Source: Acidimicrobium sp. UBA3029 (GTDB lineage: Bacteria; Actinomycetota; Acidimicrobiia; Acidimicrobiales; Ilumatobacteraceae). Taken from it: a stretch of DNA of 15,045 bases. The notes below the pieces were generated by a model. That model was not told where the DNA came from. It searched no databases and saw nothing but the letters and a program-made list of their open reading frames with translations. The stretch is taken from the NCBI GenBank assembly GCA_002367695.1, contig DFDK01000069.1, positions 1 to 15,045 on the forward strand, written 5' to 3'. The translations under genes were made by a program, and so were the position numbers. Below are positions 1-7,146 of this stretch, piece after piece; position 1 is the stretch's first letter; the number at the start of each line of letters is the position of its first letter.

Positions 1-1109
1 CTCGAAACCAACAATCCACCAACCACAACGATAGTCAGCATGCGGTAATAGACGAACAAGAATGCGATCACCAAGAGCACACCGATAAGACCAGAAATAA
101 TTGCCGCTCGCAGCGAATCTTTTCCAAGAGTTGGAGAAACGGTTTGCACTGTTGCAACCTCAAATTTGACAGGGACAGCACCAAACTCAAGAATTTTAGC
201 CAAATCACGAGCCTCGGATTGCGAAAAGTCTCCAGTGATCTGGACATTGCCTCCGGTGAACACAGCCTCTTGCACTGTCGGAGCCGAAATCACTTTGCCG
301 TCTAACGCAATAGCGATGCGCCCCGTTGGACATGCTGCATCGCGATTGAAACACTGAGTCGTCAGTGCATTCCACAGGTCATCGCCATCTGCACCTTTTC
401 GCAATTCAACAGTGACCGTCCAGTTTCCATTTTCGATTATCGCCTGAGCATTATTAGTAAAAACCTTGCCGGTTGCTCCGGCTGGGCCGACTAGAAAGGC
501 CTCTCCATTTTGACCAAGTAACACCGAATTGACATTTGGATCTGTGATGTCTTCTGATACCAAAATATTTGATGCCTCAGCATCTGCAGTAGGCGCAGCC
601 GTATTAGTTGTCGGTGCAACGGTTGTTTCAGTGCCACTAGGGATAGTTGTTGCCGCACCCCTACTTCGCATACTTCCTGGACCGCCTTCTGTAGCAGCGA
701 TGGTCGTGTCAACAACAGTCGTGTCTGCCACAGGGATCGTTGTAGAGGTGTCGGAGTTAAGAGTGCCGGCTTGTAGCACTGGTCGCAGTAATAACTCTCC
801 CTGTCGGCCGATGATGTCGAGCGCCTCTTGCTGATCATTTACACCAGGCAAGTTGACAATAACATTGTTCCCTTGCCGAGTGATCTCTGGCTCAGAAACT
901 CCAAGCGCGTTTACACGCTGGCTAATAATGTCAACTGCTTGCGAAAGTGCACTAGGTGTGAACTCGCCCACCGGTTGCAACGTCACAGATGCTCCACCTT
1001 GCAAATCGAGCCCAAGAGAAGGCACATTGCCAGCGATGAGATTGCCGGTCAAAAGCACAGTCGATAAAACCACAATACCGAGAAGTGAGAAATAGAGACG
1101 TCGTACCAT
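1..1109 (-). CDS. secD: Protein translocase subunit SecD (partial, C-terminus beyond left edge)
   Basis: SecD partners SecF in the membrane complex that uses the proton gradient to help pull preproteins out of the SecYEG channel. The reading frame opens at ATG 1109 and stays open for 369 codons to the left edge. Residues 5-25 form the first membrane segment, followed by the hallmark LGLDLQGG motif (32-39). The periplasmic P1 region includes SQRVNALGVSEPEI (63-76). Residues about 291-316 hold the conserved GDFSQSEARDLAKILEFGA block, and a second membrane segment starts at about 335. Residues about 116-178 are a low-complexity Thr/Val/Ala-rich insertion inside P1, absent from compact SecD proteins such as that of E. 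coli. It lies 36 bp after yajC, as in many bacteria; secF would be expected just outside the window. Identity is secure; the insertion is unusual. Confidence 0.96.
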   Translation of the reverse strand, partial: MVRRLYFSLLGIVVLSTVLLTGNLIAGNVPSLGLDLQGGASVTLQPVGEFTPSALSQAVDIISQRVNALGVSEPEITRQGNNVIVNLPGVNDQQEALDIIGRQGELLLRPVLQAGTLNSDTSTTIPVADTTVVDTTIAATEGGPGSMRSRGAATTIPSGTETTVAPTTNTAAPTADAEASNILVSEDITDPNVNSVLLGQNGEAFLVGPAGATGKVFTNNAQAIIENGNWTVTVELRKGADGDDLWNALTTQCFNRDAACPTGRIAIALDGKVISAPTVQEAVFTGGNVQITGDFSQSEARDLAKILEFGAVPVKFEVATVQTVSPTLGKDSLRAAIISGLIGVLLVIAFLFVYYRMLTIVVVGGLLVS

Positions 1110-1145
1110 AAAAATGTGAACCGCAAATGACTGAGCGGTGCCGAC

Positions 1146-1505
1146 CTACTTATTTTCGTTCTTGTCAGGCGGCGACTGATCGCTTGAACTTGGTGTTGAC
1201 ACTTTTGTAGCGATCGCGCTACGCGCAACTCGAATCTCAACCTTTTCTGCAATATCAAGCCAGACATATCCATCTTCGATGGCAGAGATAAAACCGTAGA
1301 TACCAGAAGCCAAAATGACTTCATCTCCCTCTTGTAAAGCGCTCTGCAAATTACGGGTTTCTTTTTGGCGCTTGCGCTGTGGGCGAAGCAATAAGAAATA
1401 CATTGCTCCGAAAATCAATACAAGCGGGAGGATCGACAGAATGCCTCCACTCGATTTAGTGGTAGTTGTTGCGGCACCAATTGTGGCGAAAAGACTAATG
1501 AACAT
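1146..1505 (-). CDS. yajC: Preprotein translocase accessory subunit YajC
   Basis: YajC is a small single-span membrane protein that associates with SecDF and the Sec holotranslocon. The 119-residue product has a short N-terminus, one hydrophobic helix at about 21-40, then the family signature RPQRKRQKE (41-49) and a cytoplasmic domain with GDEVILASGIYGFI (60-73). This is the normal length and layout for the family. The C-terminus (about 103-119) is a polar Ser/Pro/Asp/Lys tail that looks disordered. It starts 18 bp after the tgt stop and is followed by secD after 36 bp, so it is probably co-transcribed with secD. No convincing Shine-Dalgarno precedes the ATG; a TAGAGT hexamer lies 8 nt upstream, which could be a leaderless-type -10 box, but this is weaker than at tgt. 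Confidence 0.95.
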   Translation of the reverse strand: MFISLFATIGAATTTTKSSGGILSILPLVLIFGAMYFLLLRPQRKRQKETRNLQSALQEGDEVILASGIYGFISAIEDGYVWLDIAEKVEIRVARSAIATKVSTPSSSDQSPPDKNENK

Positions 1506-1523
1506 AAGTCGTAACTCTATCGC

Positions 1524-2639
1524 TCAACCGAGCGAAGCCGCATTACCCCAAACAGCTAAAATCTCTTGTCGTAGCGCTGCAAAACGCCCTGCAATAACTG
1601 CATTACGCATCTTTTCCATCAGTGAAAGCGTCCACGCAATATTGTGCATTGACACCAAACGCGATGCAGTAGGTTCTCCCACCTGAAATAAATGTCTGAT
1701 GTATCCACGCGTATGGCGAGTGCACACCGAACACAAACAACTCGAGTCAATTGGGTCGTTGCTGAGAGTGAACTCAGAGCGCTTCAAGTTAACCCGACCC
1801 TGCGATGTGAGCGCTGTTCCATGCCTGCCAAGTCGAGTTTGTAATACACAATCAAACTGATCGACACCAAGGTGAACTGCTTCAACGAGCGAAGCAGGAT
1901 CTCCTACGCCCATCAAGTATCGAGGTCGATCGAGGGGTAAATGCGCAAGCGCAGCTTCCAGAGCCGGCAACATCTCCTGACGCGACTCGCCAACCGACAA
2001 ACCTCCGATTCCATATCCGTCAAAGTTGAGTTCTGCAGTGCGTGCTGCGCTCTCAGCTCGCAGATTGACATCGATACCACCCTGCACAATTCCAAACAGA
2101 GATTGGTCCGTGCGTGTGTGGGTCAAAACCGCTCGTTGCGCCCACGATGACGTACGTTCGAGAGCGAGCCGTACGACATGAGCAGGAGAAGGAAGCGGCG
2201 GACAGACATCTAGCACCATCTGAATATCGGCTCCCAGCAACTGTTGCGTCTGCACCGCCGACTCCGGTGTGTAGCGATGTCGCGAACCGTCATAAGTTGA
2301 CTTAAATGTGACACCATCATCATCAACATCGGGACTGAGCGAGAAGACTTGAAAACCGCCCGAATCGGTCAGTGTCAAACCTTTCCATCCAGCAAATGCG
2401 CCAAGACCCCCCATTGCGCTAACGGTTTGCGCACCTGGGCGCAACATCAGGTGGTAAGTATTACCGAGCACGATCTGTGCTCCTAATTCTTCGTAGTCGC
2501 TAGCGCTTAAATATTTAATCGCACCGCGTGTACCCACCGGCATAAAGCATGGTGTTGTGTACGAACCCCTGTGAGTTACTGCAGTTCCTGCGCGGGCATT
2601 GCCGTCTACCGCGTCTGTGGTGAACTGAACAGGAAACAT
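1524..2639 (-). CDS. tgt: Queuine/preQ1 tRNA-ribosyltransferase (TGT)
   Basis: Bacterial TGT swaps guanine-34 of tRNAs for Asp, Asn, His and Tyr for the queuosine precursor preQ1. The 371-residue protein is full length. TDSGGFQVFS (91-100) carries the catalytic Asp92, and GIVQGG (183-188) lines the base pocket. FDC at 262-264 supplies the nucleophile Asp263, and the structural zinc ligands Cys301, Cys303, Cys306 and His332 are all present. Two motifs deviate from the sequences I know best: the usual LDEC pocket motif reads LDVC (143-146), and the VxPTR stretch after the nucleophile reads VLQTR (265-269). It follows queA by 38 bp. The ATG has no Shine-Dalgarno, but TACCGT lies exactly 7 nt upstream, compatible with a leaderless transcript. 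Genes for making preQ1 are not in the window. Confidence 0.96.
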   Translation of the reverse strand: MFPVQFTTDAVDGNARAGTAVTHRGSYTTPCFMPVGTRGAIKYLSASDYEELGAQIVLGNTYHLMLRPGAQTVSAMGGLGAFAGWKGLTLTDSGGFQVFSLSPDVDDDGVTFKSTYDGSRHRYTPESAVQTQQLLGADIQMVLDVCPPLPSPAHVVRLALERTSSWAQRAVLTHTRTDQSLFGIVQGGIDVNLRAESAARTAELNFDGYGIGGLSVGESRQEMLPALEAALAHLPLDRPRYLMGVGDPASLVEAVHLGVDQFDCVLQTRLGRHGTALTSQGRVNLKRSEFTLSNDPIDSSCLCSVCTRHTRGYIRHLFQVGEPTASRLVSMHNIAWTLSLMEKMRNAVIAGRFAALRQEILAVWGNAASLG

Positions 2640-2652
2640 TAACTACACGGTA
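2640..2652 (-). promoter_or_regulatory. Candidate -10 box / leaderless promoter of tgt
   Basis: On the minus strand, TACCGT (2652-2647) is followed by 7 nt and then the tgt ATG (2639). A TANNNT hexamer at this spacing would place the transcription start on the A of the start codon. The same hexamer at the same spacing precedes the pimA-like gene. A short ACTAC/GTAGT inverted repeat (2642-2654) overlaps it. No -35 element is evident, so this is inferred from pattern only. Confidence 0.35.
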
Positions 2653-2677
2653 GTGGCACACATCAGCTGGCAAGTTG

Positions 2678-3712
2678 CTAATCAGTACGACGGGCAAGAA
2701 GCATTGCATCACCGAATGAAAGCATCCGATATTCGCGAGCAACCGCCTCTTCGTAGAGTTCACGCCACCGAGTGCCAATAAATGACTGAATCATCAGCAA
2801 CAGTGTGGTGCGCGGCATGTGAAAATTGGTCATCATCATGTCAACCACTTTCCACTCGAAGCCTGGCGTAATGAACAGATTGGTTCGTCCTTCTAATTGT
2901 CCAAACTTTGCCGCACTTTCTAGCGCGCGCGTTGCCGTTGTGCCAATAGCGATCACCCTCGCACCACTTGAATGTGCGTCGTTACATGCGGTCATAGTCG
3001 ATAGCGGAACTCGATATGACTCGGTGTGGATGAGGTGATCGAGTGGGTTATCTACAGAAATCGGCTTAAAAGTGTCGAGGCCAACCACCAACTCCACCTC
3101 ACAGATTGCCGCGCCGACATCGCGAATACGTTGCAACAGTTCCGGCGTGAAATGTAATCCGGCCGTTGGTGCTGCTGATGACTTTTGGTCGTGCGAAAAA
3201 ACGGTTTGATAACGTTCTGCATCTTGCAACACTTCGGTGATGTACGGCGGTAAGGGCATGCTGCCGTATTTTGTGAGCTGATCTACAACGTTTCCGCCAA
3301 GCAGTCGCACCAAAAAAGTGTCACCTGCCTTAGTGCGCTCACCTACCTGCAAAAATTCTGTGTCATCCGATGAATACAGAATTTCACCAACCTTCAATTT
3401 GCCACCTGGTCTCAACAATGTTTCCCACATGGCCGTGTTCGCATCTTTTTCTTCCAGCAGCAATGCTTCAACCCCGCCACCACTTGCCCGATGCAAGATC
3501 ACCCGTGCGGGCATCACCCGTGTGTGATTAACAACCACGACATCACCTGGTCTGACAAATTCGACAAAGTCAGAAACATGTCGATGCACTGGTTCGCCGT
3601 GAGGAGTGTTCAGATTAATATCGACCAGCAACCGTGCGGCATCACGTGGTTCGATTGGGTGCTGCGCTATGAGGTGCTGCGGCAAGTCATAATCAATATC
3701 CGATAGATGCAT
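2678..3712 (-). CDS. queA: S-adenosylmethionine:tRNA ribosyltransferase-isomerase QueA
   Basis: QueA transfers and isomerises the ribosyl group of S-adenosylmethionine onto preQ1-modified tRNA, giving epoxyqueuosine: the step directly after TGT. The 344-residue product has normal length and the expected N-terminus (LSDIDYDLP). Conserved blocks are RPGDVVVVNHTRVMPAR (54-70), SSAAPTAGLHFTPELL (178-193), VVGLDTFKPI (209-218), IGTTATRALES (256-266) and the C-terminal TNFHMPRTTLLLMI (295-308). It starts at ATG 3712, 15 bp after the ruvB stop, and is followed by tgt after 38 bp. The queA-tgt order is a common operon arrangement, but here the pair sits between ruvB and yajC in what is otherwise the actinobacterial ruvCAB-yajC-secD block. 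No strong Shine-Dalgarno is visible before the start. Confidence 0.96.
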   Translation of the reverse strand: MHLSDIDYDLPQHLIAQHPIEPRDAARLLVDINLNTPHGEPVHRHVSDFVEFVRPGDVVVVNHTRVMPARVILHRASGGGVEALLLEEKDANTAMWETLLRPGGKLKVGEILYSSDDTEFLQVGERTKAGDTFLVRLLGGNVVDQLTKYGSMPLPPYITEVLQDAERYQTVFSHDQKSSAAPTAGLHFTPELLQRIRDVGAAICEVELVVGLDTFKPISVDNPLDHLIHTESYRVPLSTMTACNDAHSSGARVIAIGTTATRALESAAKFGQLEGRTNLFITPGFEWKVVDMMMTNFHMPRTTLLLMIQSFIGTRWRELYEEAVAREYRMLSFGDAMLLARRTD

Positions 3713-3727
3713 AGTGACTAAATAAAC

Positions 3728-4765
3728 TTAGGCGAAAAGATCTGGATCTTGTGCAGGAGTTTGTAAACCAAGGTGAGCATAGGCAAGCGGCATTGCTACG
3801 CGACCGCGCGGGGTGCGGGCGATCATGCCCTGCTGAATCAAGAACGGCTCATAAACATCTTCAATTGTCTCTGTCTGCTCACTCACGCTGATTGCAAGTG
3901 TCGACAGCCCAACTGGTCCGCCACCAAATTGAACACAGATAGCGCTCAGCACCGCACGATCGACTTTGTCGAGCCCTAGTTCGTCTACGCCAAACACACT
4001 CAATGCTTCATTTGCGGATTTCTTGTTGACCGTGCCATCACCTCGAACCTCTGCAAAATCGCGCACTCTACGCAAAAGACGATTGGCGATACGTGGTGTT
4101 CCGCGCGAGCGTCGAGCAATTTCGGCAGCACCCTGAGCATCGATGTTGACTTGCAAAATACCAGCTGCTCGGCTGATAATTGACTGCAATTCGTTTTCGT
4201 CGTAGTAATCAAGACGCGCAACAAGACCAAACCGATCACGCAGCGGTCCAGTGATCATGCCAGTGCGAGTTGTTGCTCCGATCAATGTGAACTTCGGCAG
4301 AGTCAGTCGTATAGACGATGCGGATGGTCCCTTGCCGACCACAATATCGATCTGAAAATCTTCCATTGCCGGATACAAAATTTCTTCGACTGTGCGCGAC
4401 AAACGATGAATCTCATCAATAAACAAAACATCGTTGTCTTCAAGTTTGGTCAATATTGCTGCCAAGTCGCCAGCACGCTCCAAGGCTGGGCCCGAGGTGA
4501 CATGCAGGTGCGCAGACATTTCGGTCGCAACAATTCCGGCAAGTGTGGTTTTGCCAAGTCCGGGAGGACCAGCGAACAACAGATGGTCTGCTGCCTGACC
4601 TCGGCGCCTTGCAGCCTCGAGCACGATGCTCAGGTGCTCCTTGAGTTCACGCTGGCCAACAAAGTCAGACAAGGACCGTGGTCGCAAACCAACTTCATCC
4701 AACATCTCGCCGTCGTCACTCTCGTCTTGCGAGCGCTTCTGCGGATCTACAAATTCTTCACGCAC
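3728..4765 (-). CDS. ruvB: Holliday junction branch migration ATPase RuvB
   Basis: RuvB is the hexameric AAA+ motor that, loaded by RuvA, drives branch migration of Holliday junctions. From the chosen start the protein has 345 residues. Walker A GPPGLGKT is at about 66-73, Walker B/DEIH at 117-120, sensor 1 GATTRTG at 163-169, and the arginine finger in GPLRDRFG at about 176. The C-terminal winged helix ends in the RTPRGRVAMPLAYAHLG block. The frame is open upstream to 4870, but that extension lies inside ruvA in another frame and has no RuvB character. I chose GTG 4765 because GGGAG (4776-4772) lies 6 nt before it and the resulting N-terminus (M-REEFVDP) fits the family. An ATG at 4783 is the alternative. 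It overlaps the end of ruvA by 8 bp, implying coupled translation. Confidence 0.95.
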   Translation of the reverse strand: MREEFVDPQKRSQDESDDGEMLDEVGLRPRSLSDFVGQRELKEHLSIVLEAARRRGQAADHLLFAGPPGLGKTTLAGIVATEMSAHLHVTSGPALERAGDLAAILTKLEDNDVLFIDEIHRLSRTVEEILYPAMEDFQIDIVVGKGPSASSIRLTLPKFTLIGATTRTGMITGPLRDRFGLVARLDYYDENELQSIISRAAGILQVNIDAQGAAEIARRSRGTPRIANRLLRRVRDFAEVRGDGTVNKKSANEALSVFGVDELGLDKVDRAVLSAICVQFGGGPVGLSTLAISVSEQTETIEDVYEPFLIQQGMIARTPRGRVAMPLAYAHLGLQTPAQDPDLFA

Positions 4766-5351
4766 GTTTGACTCCCAACGCATTAAGCGCCTGACGCAAC
4801 ATGTTCTCGGCTGAATCTGTGGCAGATAACTCTCGCAATACATCGCGTATCTCTTCGTTTGAATACCCAAGACCTGTCAATGCTTCGCGCACATCTGTTA
4901 CTGCGCGATGACCTTGCGACTGCTCACCTTGTGGCGTGTCCATAATTGGCAGATTCATTCTTCCCTTCAACTCAATCAGCAATCGGTCGGCCGTCTTACG
5001 ACCGACGCCAGACACAAGCGTTAAGGCTCCATGATCATTTGTAGCAACGATGTCGATCAGCGCACGAGGTGTGTGCGTTGCAAGAATTGCCATCGCCATG
5101 TTTGGTCCAACTCCGTGAGTGGCAATCAATATCTCAAATGTACGTCGTTCGTTCCGTTCCAAAAAACCGTACAAAGTCTGTGCGTCTTCGCGAATGTGTT
5201 GATGCACGTACACGAAAGCCTGCGATGTCGGCTCGAGCTCGCCAAGTGTGCGCGGTGTGACGTGAATGAGATAACCAACTCCTGCCACTTCGAGCAACAC
5301 TGTCGAGTCTTGATTTCGCTCAATCACTGCACCACGCAATGACCCGATCAT
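4758..5351 (-). CDS. ruvA: Holliday junction DNA helicase subunit RuvA
   Basis: RuvA tetramers hold the four-way junction open and recruit RuvB. The product has 197 residues, normal for the family. It starts with the canonical MIGSLRG and has an OB-fold domain (about 1-62) and two helix-hairpin-helix motifs at HGVGPNMA (79-86) and VSGVGRKTA (113-121). A linker (about 135-147) leads to the small C-terminal RuvB-binding domain (about 148-197). The frame is open further upstream, but ATG 5351 gives the family N-terminus and overlaps the ruvC TGA as ATGA (5348-5351), so translation is probably coupled to ruvC. It likely shares the LexA-type site at the ruvC start. Confidence 0.96.
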   Translation of the reverse strand: MIGSLRGAVIERNQDSTVLLEVAGVGYLIHVTPRTLGELEPTSQAFVYVHQHIREDAQTLYGFLERNERRTFEILIATHGVGPNMAMAILATHTPRALIDIVATNDHGALTLVSGVGRKTADRLLIELKGRMNLPIMDTPQGEQSQGHRAVTDVREALTGLGYSNEEIRDVLRELSATDSAENMLRQALNALGVKRA

Positions 5352-5905
5352 TGTGCACCCACCACTGATTCGGCGCGTTGAATACTGCTGCGCAATGGAG
5401 CAACCGCCAAGTGACACAGCGCAATTGCTGCAGCATCTGCAGCATCAGCAGGTTCAGGCAGTGTTGAAAGACCAAGACGCTGTTGCACCATTTTTTGCAC
5501 CTGCAACTTATTTGCGGTACCCGAACCGGTGACTGCGCTTTTAACTTGGCTCGGCGTGTACTGCACAACATCGATCCCTAATCGACTTGCCATCGCCAGC
5601 ACCAGACCACTCACTTGCCCAACGCTCATTGCTGTTCGTACATTGTTTTGAAAAAATACCTGCTCAACTGCAATCGCATCGGGCCGAGTTTCCTCAATCA
5701 GTTTTTCGATATCCAATTGCAAAGCGCACAGCCTGTGCTGCAACTGTTCGGTTGCTGGAGTCGTCATCACACCAAGCGCAACTACGGCCGGGTTCAACGA
5801 ACTTTTCGAATGCCGAGATGACTGCGATCGCAACACTGCGTACCCACAGCGGGTAAGACCGGGATCAATCCCGAGGACTACGAGAGCCGGCTTCTGGGCG
5901 AACAT
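5348..5905 (-). CDS. ruvC: Crossover junction endodeoxyribonuclease RuvC
   Basis: RuvC is the dimeric resolvase that nicks Holliday junctions symmetrically. The 185-residue protein has the RNase H-like fold signatures: GIDPG with Asp14, VEQVFF with Glu81, and the C-terminal DAADAAAIALCH with Asp154 and Asp157, completing the four acidic metal ligands. YTPSQVKSAVTGSGTANK (116-133) is the usual DNA-binding segment. It is the first gene of ruvC-ruvA-ruvB and lies 40 bp after the peroxiredoxin stop. The ATG sits inside a 12-bp palindrome of LexA type (5900-5911), and TAAGGT lies exactly 7 nt upstream of the ATG. AAGG in the same stretch could instead serve as a weak ribosome binding site. Confidence 0.96.
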   Translation of the reverse strand: MFAQKPALVVLGIDPGLTRCGYAVLRSQSSRHSKSSLNPAVVALGVMTTPATEQLQHRLCALQLDIEKLIEETRPDAIAVEQVFFQNNVRTAMSVGQVSGLVLAMASRLGIDVVQYTPSQVKSAVTGSGTANKLQVQKMVQQRLGLSTLPEPADAADAAAIALCHLAVAPLRSSIQRAESVVGAQ

Positions 5906-5911
5906 ATGTTC
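5900..5911. promoter_or_regulatory. Candidate LexA (SOS) box across the ruvC start codon
   Basis: GAACATATGTTC is a perfect 12-bp palindrome. It fits the GAAC-N4-GTTC core shared by Gram-positive and actinobacterial SOS boxes (CGAAC-N4-GTTCG/T), including the purine/pyrimidine preferences of the Bacillus consensus. It contains the ruvC ATG (5905-5903). If the transcript is leaderless, as the upstream TAAGGT suggests, the operator is centred next to the transcription start, a classical repression position. Mycobacterial ruvC is known to be SOS-regulated. LexA itself is not in the window. Confidence 0.72.
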
Positions 5912-5918
5912 TACCTTA
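5906..5918 (-). promoter_or_regulatory. Candidate -10 box / leaderless promoter of ruvC
   Basis: On the minus strand TAAGGT (5918-5913) is followed by AGAACAT and then the ruvC ATG. The 7-nt spacing equals that at lemA, the pimA-like gene and tgt. The hexamer abuts the LexA-type palindrome. No clear -35 hexamer was found, so the promoter is inferred from pattern and spacing only. Confidence 0.45.
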
Positions 5919-5945
5919 GTGCCAAAACACCGACTAGGTAAGGAT

Positions 5946-6398
5946 TTAGACCGCCGAGCGTAGTGCCATCACCAATTCATCAACCGGACGAAAGGTAAGT
6001 CCGACCGCAGATCTGTGCACATACCGGAGCATCCCCTGAGCATCCACTACAAAAATACTGCGTCTCACCATGCCCAATAATCCAACGACTCCGTACGCCC
6101 TCGCTACCTCTTTATCGGTATCGGCCAACAACGGGAAGCCAAATCCGTGCTTGGCAGAAAATGCATCATGGCTTGCCACATCTTGGGCCGAAACACCAAG
6201 CACCTGCGCTCCAACGCCATCGAATTGCGCAAGCTCGTTGTTATACGAACACAATTGCTTCGTACACACTGCAGTGTTATCGCCAGGATAAAAAACCAGG
6301 ACAACAGGTTTACCTGCATAGTCGGACAATGAATACGACTTGCCACCGCTGCCGAGCAGTGTGAACTCCGGTGCCTTTTGGCCTACAGCAACGCTCAT
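5946..6398 (-). CDS. bcp: BCP/PrxQ-type thiol peroxiredoxin
   Basis: Peroxiredoxins of the BCP/PrxQ group reduce H2O2 and organic hydroperoxides in the cytoplasm using thioredoxin-type donors. The 150-residue protein has the thioredoxin fold signature VLVFYPGDNTAVCTKQLC. The peroxidatic Cys45 sits in the P-x3-T-x2-C motif, and the resolving Cys50 follows five residues later, the atypical two-cysteine arrangement with the same spacing as E. coli BCP. RRSIFVVD (112-119) gives the conserved Arg. No signal peptide is seen. Its ATG overlaps the yebC TGA as ATGA (6395-6398), so it is translationally coupled to yebC. This gene is not part of the mycobacterial yebC-ruvC order and looks like a lineage-specific insertion into the operon. 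Confidence 0.93.
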   Translation of the reverse strand: MSVAVGQKAPEFTLLGSGGKSYSLSDYAGKPVVLVFYPGDNTAVCTKQLCSYNNELAQFDGVGAQVLGVSAQDVASHDAFSAKHGFGFPLLADTDKEVARAYGVVGLLGMVRRSIFVVDAQGMLRYVHRSAVGLTFRPVDELVMALRSAV

Positions 6399-7144
6399 GA
6401 TGCAGCTTCTTCGAGGATCGCATCGCTCATATCAAAATTTGCATACACGTCTTGCACGTCATCGTTGTCTTCCAAATCATCCATGATGCGAAGTATCGCT
6501 TTGGCATCGGCAATGTCGGTAACTGGAACCTGAAGAGATGAAACCATCGTCGATACCGCAGACACAACTGTCATTCCTGCAGCTTCCAATGAGGCTTTTA
6601 GTTCGTATAACGCGTGTGAATCACATGTAACGCGCCACGCATCGCCATCATCCACCACATCTTCTGCTCCGTGTTCAAGCGAGACCATCATCACTTCATC
6701 TTCGGAAACAGATTTATCAATTTGCACGACACCTTTGCGCGAAAACTGCCAGCCAACGGCGCCAGGCTCTGCCATTGCACCTCCCGACTTACTAAACGCA
6801 AGGCGTACATCCGATGCAGTGCGATTGCGATTGTCGGTGAGCGCATCGATCAACATCGCAACACCACCTGGCGCGTAAGCCTCATAAGTAATCGATTCAA
6901 ACGCCGCCCCAGTGTGCTCGCCCATTCCTCGCTTGATCGCGCGGTCAATTGCGTCGTTTGTCATCTGAGCTGCTTTTGCTTTGAGCACAATTGTGCGCAA
7001 GGAGGCATTAGAAGCGATGTCACCGCCGCCTTCTCTGGTACTGACCTCAAGTTGTCGTGCAAGTTTTGCAAACGTCTTACCACGGGCATTGTCGGCTTTG
7101 CCCTTTTTGTGTTTGATCGTTGCCCATTTGGAATGGCCGGACAT
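6395..7144 (-). CDS. yebC: YebC/TACO1-family protein (DUF28)
   Basis: This family was long annotated as a transcriptional regulator; newer work links members to translation, easing ribosome stalling at difficult sequences. The 249-residue protein opens with the diagnostic MSGHSKWATIKHKKGKADNARGK block and continues with AKAAQMTNDAIDRAIKRG (57-74), YEAYAPGGVAMLIDALTDN (87-105) and the C-terminal DDLEDNDDVQDVYANFD region. This is the typical length. It starts 2 bp after pdxT, and a strong Shine-Dalgarno, GGAGG, lies 7 nt before the ATG inside the end of pdxT. That shows SD-led initiation operates in this organism alongside SD-less starts. The pdxS-pdxT-yebC-ruvCAB order is widely conserved in Actinobacteria. 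Confidence 0.95.
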   Translation of the reverse strand: MSGHSKWATIKHKKGKADNARGKTFAKLARQLEVSTREGGGDIASNASLRTIVLKAKAAQMTNDAIDRAIKRGMGEHTGAAFESITYEAYAPGGVAMLIDALTDNRNRTASDVRLAFSKSGGAMAEPGAVGWQFSRKGVVQIDKSVSEDEVMMVSLEHGAEDVVDDGDAWRVTCDSHALYELKASLEAAGMTVVSAVSTMVSSLQVPVTDIADAKAILRIMDDLEDNDDVQDVYANFDMSDAILEEAAS

Positions 7145-7146
7145 CT

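Noticed and set aside
491..838. Open frames on both strands within the SecD Thr-rich region
   Set aside because: They are shadows of the SecD frame: low-complexity DNA lacks stops in alternative frames, and the proteins show no recognisable domain.
2642..2654. 5-bp inverted repeat just before the tgt ATG as a possible preQ1 riboswitch hairpin
   Set aside because: The queA-tgt gap is only 38 bp, too short for a preQ1 aptamer plus expression platform, and no aptamer-like pseudoknot was seen.
4766..4870. N-terminal extension of ruvB
   Set aside because: Open frame only; it overlaps ruvA coding, has no RuvB similarity, and a well-spaced GGGAG precedes GTG 4765.
5352..5417. N-terminal extension of ruvA
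   Set aside because: It overlaps ruvC; the canonical MIGSLRG start is at 5351.
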